Shown one piece after another: positions 61,778 to 64,000 of a stretch of DNA of 64,000 bases (the stretch's first letter is position 1; the number at the start of each line of letters is the position of its first letter). This stretch comes from Xanthobacteraceae bacterium (GTDB lineage: Bacteria > Pseudomonadota > Alphaproteobacteria > Rhizobiales > Xanthobacteraceae): positions 62,001 through 126,000 of the forward strand of contig JALHRD010000015.1 of NCBI GenBank assembly GCA_022841625.1, read 5' to 3'. Position numbers and translations under genes: made by a program. The notes under the pieces are model-generated. The model was not told where the DNA came from, made no database searches, and saw nothing but the letters and a program-made list of their open reading frames with translations.

Positions 61778-62770
61778 CTACTCGGCGTTAATTCCGGCGC
61801 GCTTGATCACTTCGCCCCAGCGCGCGGTTTCCTCTTGAATGAGTTTGCGCATATCGGCCGGGCTGCCGCCAACCTTGATGATCTCAAGCTCGGCAAAACG
61901 CTTCTCAAGCTCGCGATCGTTCATGGCGTCATTGATCGCCTTGTTGAGCTTGGCGACGATCGCGGCCGGCGTTCCTGGCGGGGCACTGATCGCGTTCCAG
62001 GTGTCGGAGACAAAACCCGGCACACCCGCCTCAATCATGGTGGGGATGTCCTTGAGCGCCTCGATACGTTTGGCGGTCGTGACTGCTAGAATGCGCGCAC
62101 GCTTGCCTTCGTGAAGCTTCAGCGCTGACGAGAGCTGCATGAAAATCAGATCGACATGCCCGGCGACAATATCATTGAGCGCAGGCGCTGTGCCGCGATA
62201 GGGGACGTGCACCATGCGGGCTCCGGTCAGCGAATTGTAAAGTTCGGCGGTCAGATGCGACGTCGTCCCAATGCCCTGCGAAGCATAATTCACCTTGCTG
62301 GAACTGGATTTCACATAGGCGATGAATTCCTGCACCGTCTTGGCGGGAAACTCGTTCCGCACCAGCAGCGTGTTCGGAAAGGTGCCGAGCACGGCCACCG
62401 GCTCAAGCTTGGCGGGGTCGAAATTCAATTTCTTGTAGAGAAAGATGTTGGTCGTCAACGCGGCCGGCACCGATGCCAGCAGCGTATAGCCGTCGGGCGC
62501 CGCGGAGTAGACCGCCTCGGTTCCGATGTTGCCGCCGGCGCCGCCGCGATTCTCGATCACGACCGGCTGTCCGATCTTCTGGCTGAGCTTGTCAGCCACA
62601 ATGCGCGTGACGGTATCGATACCGCCGCCGGCCGGATTGGAGACGATGATTCGGATCGGTCGGTTGGGATAGTCGGCGGCGGCGTCCTGCGCACGGACCG
62701 GCGCCAACGCGATCAGCAGGCCGGCCATGACCACCACGACCAGGGACCCAACGCGGTGCGGCTTCATCAT
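61778..62770 (-). CDS. Bug/TctC-family substrate-binding protein (classical)
   Basis: 330 residues from the ATG at 62770 (GGAG ten bases upstream; a second ATG follows). Signal peptide ends near APVRAQ (about 27). DYPNRPIRIIVSNPAGGGIDTVTRIVADKL and VVIENRGGAGGNIGTEAVYSAAPDGYTLLAS are classical, as is HVPYRGTAPALNDIVAGHVD. DTWNAISAPPGTPAAIVAKLN is the hinge-proximal segment. It stands alone, convergent with a DUF465 gene, and completes a set of thirteen such proteins in the window. Ligand unknown. Confidence 0.92.
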   Translation of the reverse strand: MMKPHRVGSLVVVVMAGLLIALAPVRAQDAAADYPNRPIRIIVSNPAGGGIDTVTRIVADKLSQKIGQPVVIENRGGAGGNIGTEAVYSAAPDGYTLLASVPAALTTNIFLYKKLNFDPAKLEPVAVLGTFPNTLLVRNEFPAKTVQEFIAYVKSSSSKVNYASQGIGTTSHLTAELYNSLTGARMVHVPYRGTAPALNDIVAGHVDLIFMQLSSALKLHEGKRARILAVTTAKRIEALKDIPTMIEAGVPGFVSDTWNAISAPPGTPAAIVAKLNKAINDAMNDRELEKRFAELEIIKVGGSPADMRKLIQEETARWGEVIKRAGINAE

Positions 62771-62941
62771 CAAGTTTCTCCATCTAACCAAAGGCGCTTG
62801 TCGCCCTTCAAATAGTCGATCCCCGACAAACTGCAAATGTGGCACATTGTGCTTGGCCAGCAAAATATTGAAATTCCGTGGTTTTTGACAACCCATAGCG
62901 CGGCATCGGCCAAGTGGAGCTGACGTCGACTGTGCCGGATA

Positions 62942-63643
62942 CTATTCCGCCGTCGGCAAGGCCGCCCGCCGGACGGCTTTGCGCACATACATGGCGCGGT
63001 CGGCGCGGTCGAGGATTTCCGCCGGCCGGTCAGCCGGCAGCAACAGCGCAACACCCACCGAGGCGCCAACGGCAAGCACTGAGCCCGCATAGGTCGCCGT
63101 CACGCACCCGACGGCGCCTTCCAGCGCCATCGCCTTGGCACGCGCGCTTTCCGCATCGCAATTCCAAAGCAGCAGCGCGAACTCGTCGCCGCCAATGCGG
63201 GCGACAACGTCCGACTCCCGTATATGGCGGCCCAGCACTGCGGCAACCACGCGCAGCATCTCATCCCCGGCCGAATGGCCGTGACGATCGTTGATGCGCT
63301 TGAAGTCGTCAAGATCGAGATAAAGCAACGCGGCCATGGCACCGTGGCGCTTCACATAGGCGAGCGATCGGCCAAGCTCGCGTTCGAACGCGCGACGATT
63401 GGGTAGCTCGGTCAAGGGGTCAATGTCGGCACGCGCTTCAAGCGCCGCCAACTGCTGGCGCGCAGCCGTAAGCTCGCGCTCCAGGCGCTCAACCTCCGCC
63501 GCCAGCAACACGGTATCGGCGCGTTTCGGAAGTGTCATCGCAGAATCTTGAGCCGTGGGACGCTCCCGTCGCACCGGCGCACGCGCGCGCGGCTTGCTCG
63601 CCGCTCTTGCCCCAACCGACCTGCCCGGCTTGCCTTTTGGCAT
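62942..63643 (-). CDS. soluble GGDEF diguanylate cyclase
   Basis: 233 residues. A basic, low-complexity N-terminus (1-35) and a coiled coil (about 45-72, LAAEVERLERELTAARQQL) precede one GGDEF domain. DPLTELPNRRAFERELGR and LYLDLDDFKRINDRHGHSAGDEML are canonical. The active site is intact (RIGGDEFALLL, GGDEF at 151-155), and the inhibitory I-site RxxD is RESD (142-145), correctly spaced. It should make c-di-GMP with product inhibition, and opposes the EAL protein at 24.5 kb. It lacks a sensor domain. Confidence 0.92.
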   Translation of the reverse strand: MPKGKPGRSVGARAASKPRARAPVRRERPTAQDSAMTLPKRADTVLLAAEVERLERELTAARQQLAALEARADIDPLTELPNRRAFERELGRSLAYVKRHGAMAALLYLDLDDFKRINDRHGHSAGDEMLRVVAAVLGRHIRESDVVARIGGDEFALLLWNCDAESARAKAMALEGAVGCVTATYAGSVLAVGASVGVALLLPADRPAEILDRADRAMYVRKAVRRAALPTAE

Positions 63644-63683
63644 CCGCTACCGTCCTGCGAATCGAACGCGGAGAATAACGGCA

Positions 63684-64000
63684 CTACGCCCTAGGCAACA
63701 CTGCTGCCGTCGATATCCAGTGACGAAGCTGAACCATGCGCCGGATCCGCCATTCACGCAGGTTTTCGATCGCCATTAGCATGGCCGGCGTGACGATCAA
63801 AGTCAGCACCGTGGCAAAACCCAATCCGAACACGATCGCCGTCGAGAGATTGATCCACCACTGCGTCGCCGGTGCGCCAACCGTGATCTCACGGGTCATG
63901 AACTCGATATTCATGCCAAATGCGATTGGCAGTACCCCGAGGATCGCAGTGACCGCCGTCAGCACCACCGGCCGCGCGCGCTCGCGACAGGTTTCCAGAA
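63684..64000 (-). CDS. RND efflux pump inner-membrane protein, C-terminal end only
   Basis: The last 105 codons are in the window; the rest lies beyond the right edge. CRERARPVVLTAVTAILGVLPIAFG and STAIVFGLGFATVLTLIVTPAMLMAIE are the last membrane helices and conserved loops of RND transporters (AcrB/MexB/CzcA group, with the RPV-LTA and P-LTL-V-P blocks). Insufficient sequence remains to choose between drug and metal efflux. A short basic C-terminal tail (LREWRIRRMVQLRHW) follows. Confidence 0.88.
   Translation of the reverse strand, partial: LETCRERARPVVLTAVTAILGVLPIAFGMNIEFMTREITVGAPATQWWINLSTAIVFGLGFATVLTLIVTPAMLMAIENLREWRIRRMVQLRHWISTAAVLPRA

Noticed and set aside
1-64000. CRISPR arrays, tRNA or rRNA genes, integrases
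   Set aside because: No regularly spaced direct repeats, no tRNA-like cloverleaf or conserved rRNA sequence, and no recombinase or transposase motifs were seen on either strand.

Overview
The window is GC-rich chromosomal DNA of an alphaproteobacterium. Gene content and order point to the Hyphomicrobiales (Rhizobiales), most like the Bradyrhizobium/Xanthobacter side: zapA next to a DUF4164 gene, a 6S RNA locus between zapA and 5-formyltetrahydrofolate cyclo-ligase, trcR, DUF1192, DUF1465, thrB-rnhA, and very many Bug/TctC-type periplasmic binding proteins. I saw no tRNA, rRNA, CRISPR array, transposase or phage gene. Assignment to a genus is inference only.

Layout. 1-8.3 kb is mostly minus-strand housekeeping: the 3'-cut end of a glycosyltransferase-like gene, ruvC-ruvA, yebC, a metallophosphoesterase, 5-FCL, a probable 6S RNA, zapA, DUF4164 and a CPA2 antiporter, with one plus-strand TSUP permease set between ruvC and yebC. 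The gaps here hold a family of imperfect palindromes with CTAG-type ends. 8.6-14.2 kb is a plus-strand carbon cluster (tkt, gap, pgk, class I aldolase), followed by a coq7-like gene. 14.9-17.4 kb is a Cpx-like envelope-stress operon (CpxP/Spy-like protein, response regulator, histidine kinase) with an exact GTAAA-N5-GTAAA box in front of it. 17.5-31 kb is mixed: a Bug protein, a ThiE-like protein coupled to a Sel1-repeat protein, inositol monophosphatase, peroxiredoxin, a DsbD-alpha-like protein, YqgE, a ModA-like protein, a large PAS-GGDEF-EAL protein, a quinone reductase, an LLM monooxygenase, DUF1192, DUF1465 and rpmE. Between DUF1192 and DUF1465 lies a gene-free stretch with a triple-hairpin small-RNA candidate.

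31-38.8 kb carries an MsbA-like ABC exporter, a MotA/ExbB-like plus MotB/OmpA-like pair with a GNAT gene, thrB-rnhA, trcR and a DoxX protein. 38.9-63 kb is an accessory catabolic/uptake region. It has twelve of the window's thirteen Bug-type binding proteins, including five tandem paralogues at 53.7-59.0 kb. With them are a two-subunit molybdenum hydroxylase, a VOC protein, an SDR, a PrpE-like synthetase, an FAD monooxygenase, a second TSUP permease and an acyl-CoA synthetase. A diguanylate cyclase and the end of an RND pump close the window.

How it fits together (inference): the 39-63 kb region looks like a platform for capturing small organic acids or aromatics and activating them to CoA esters. 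No TctA/TctB membrane partners are present, so the binding proteins are either orphans or share distant transporters. The most distinctive features are the palindrome family, the tandem binding-protein array with two conserved cysteines, the small-RNA candidate and the Cpx-type operator.
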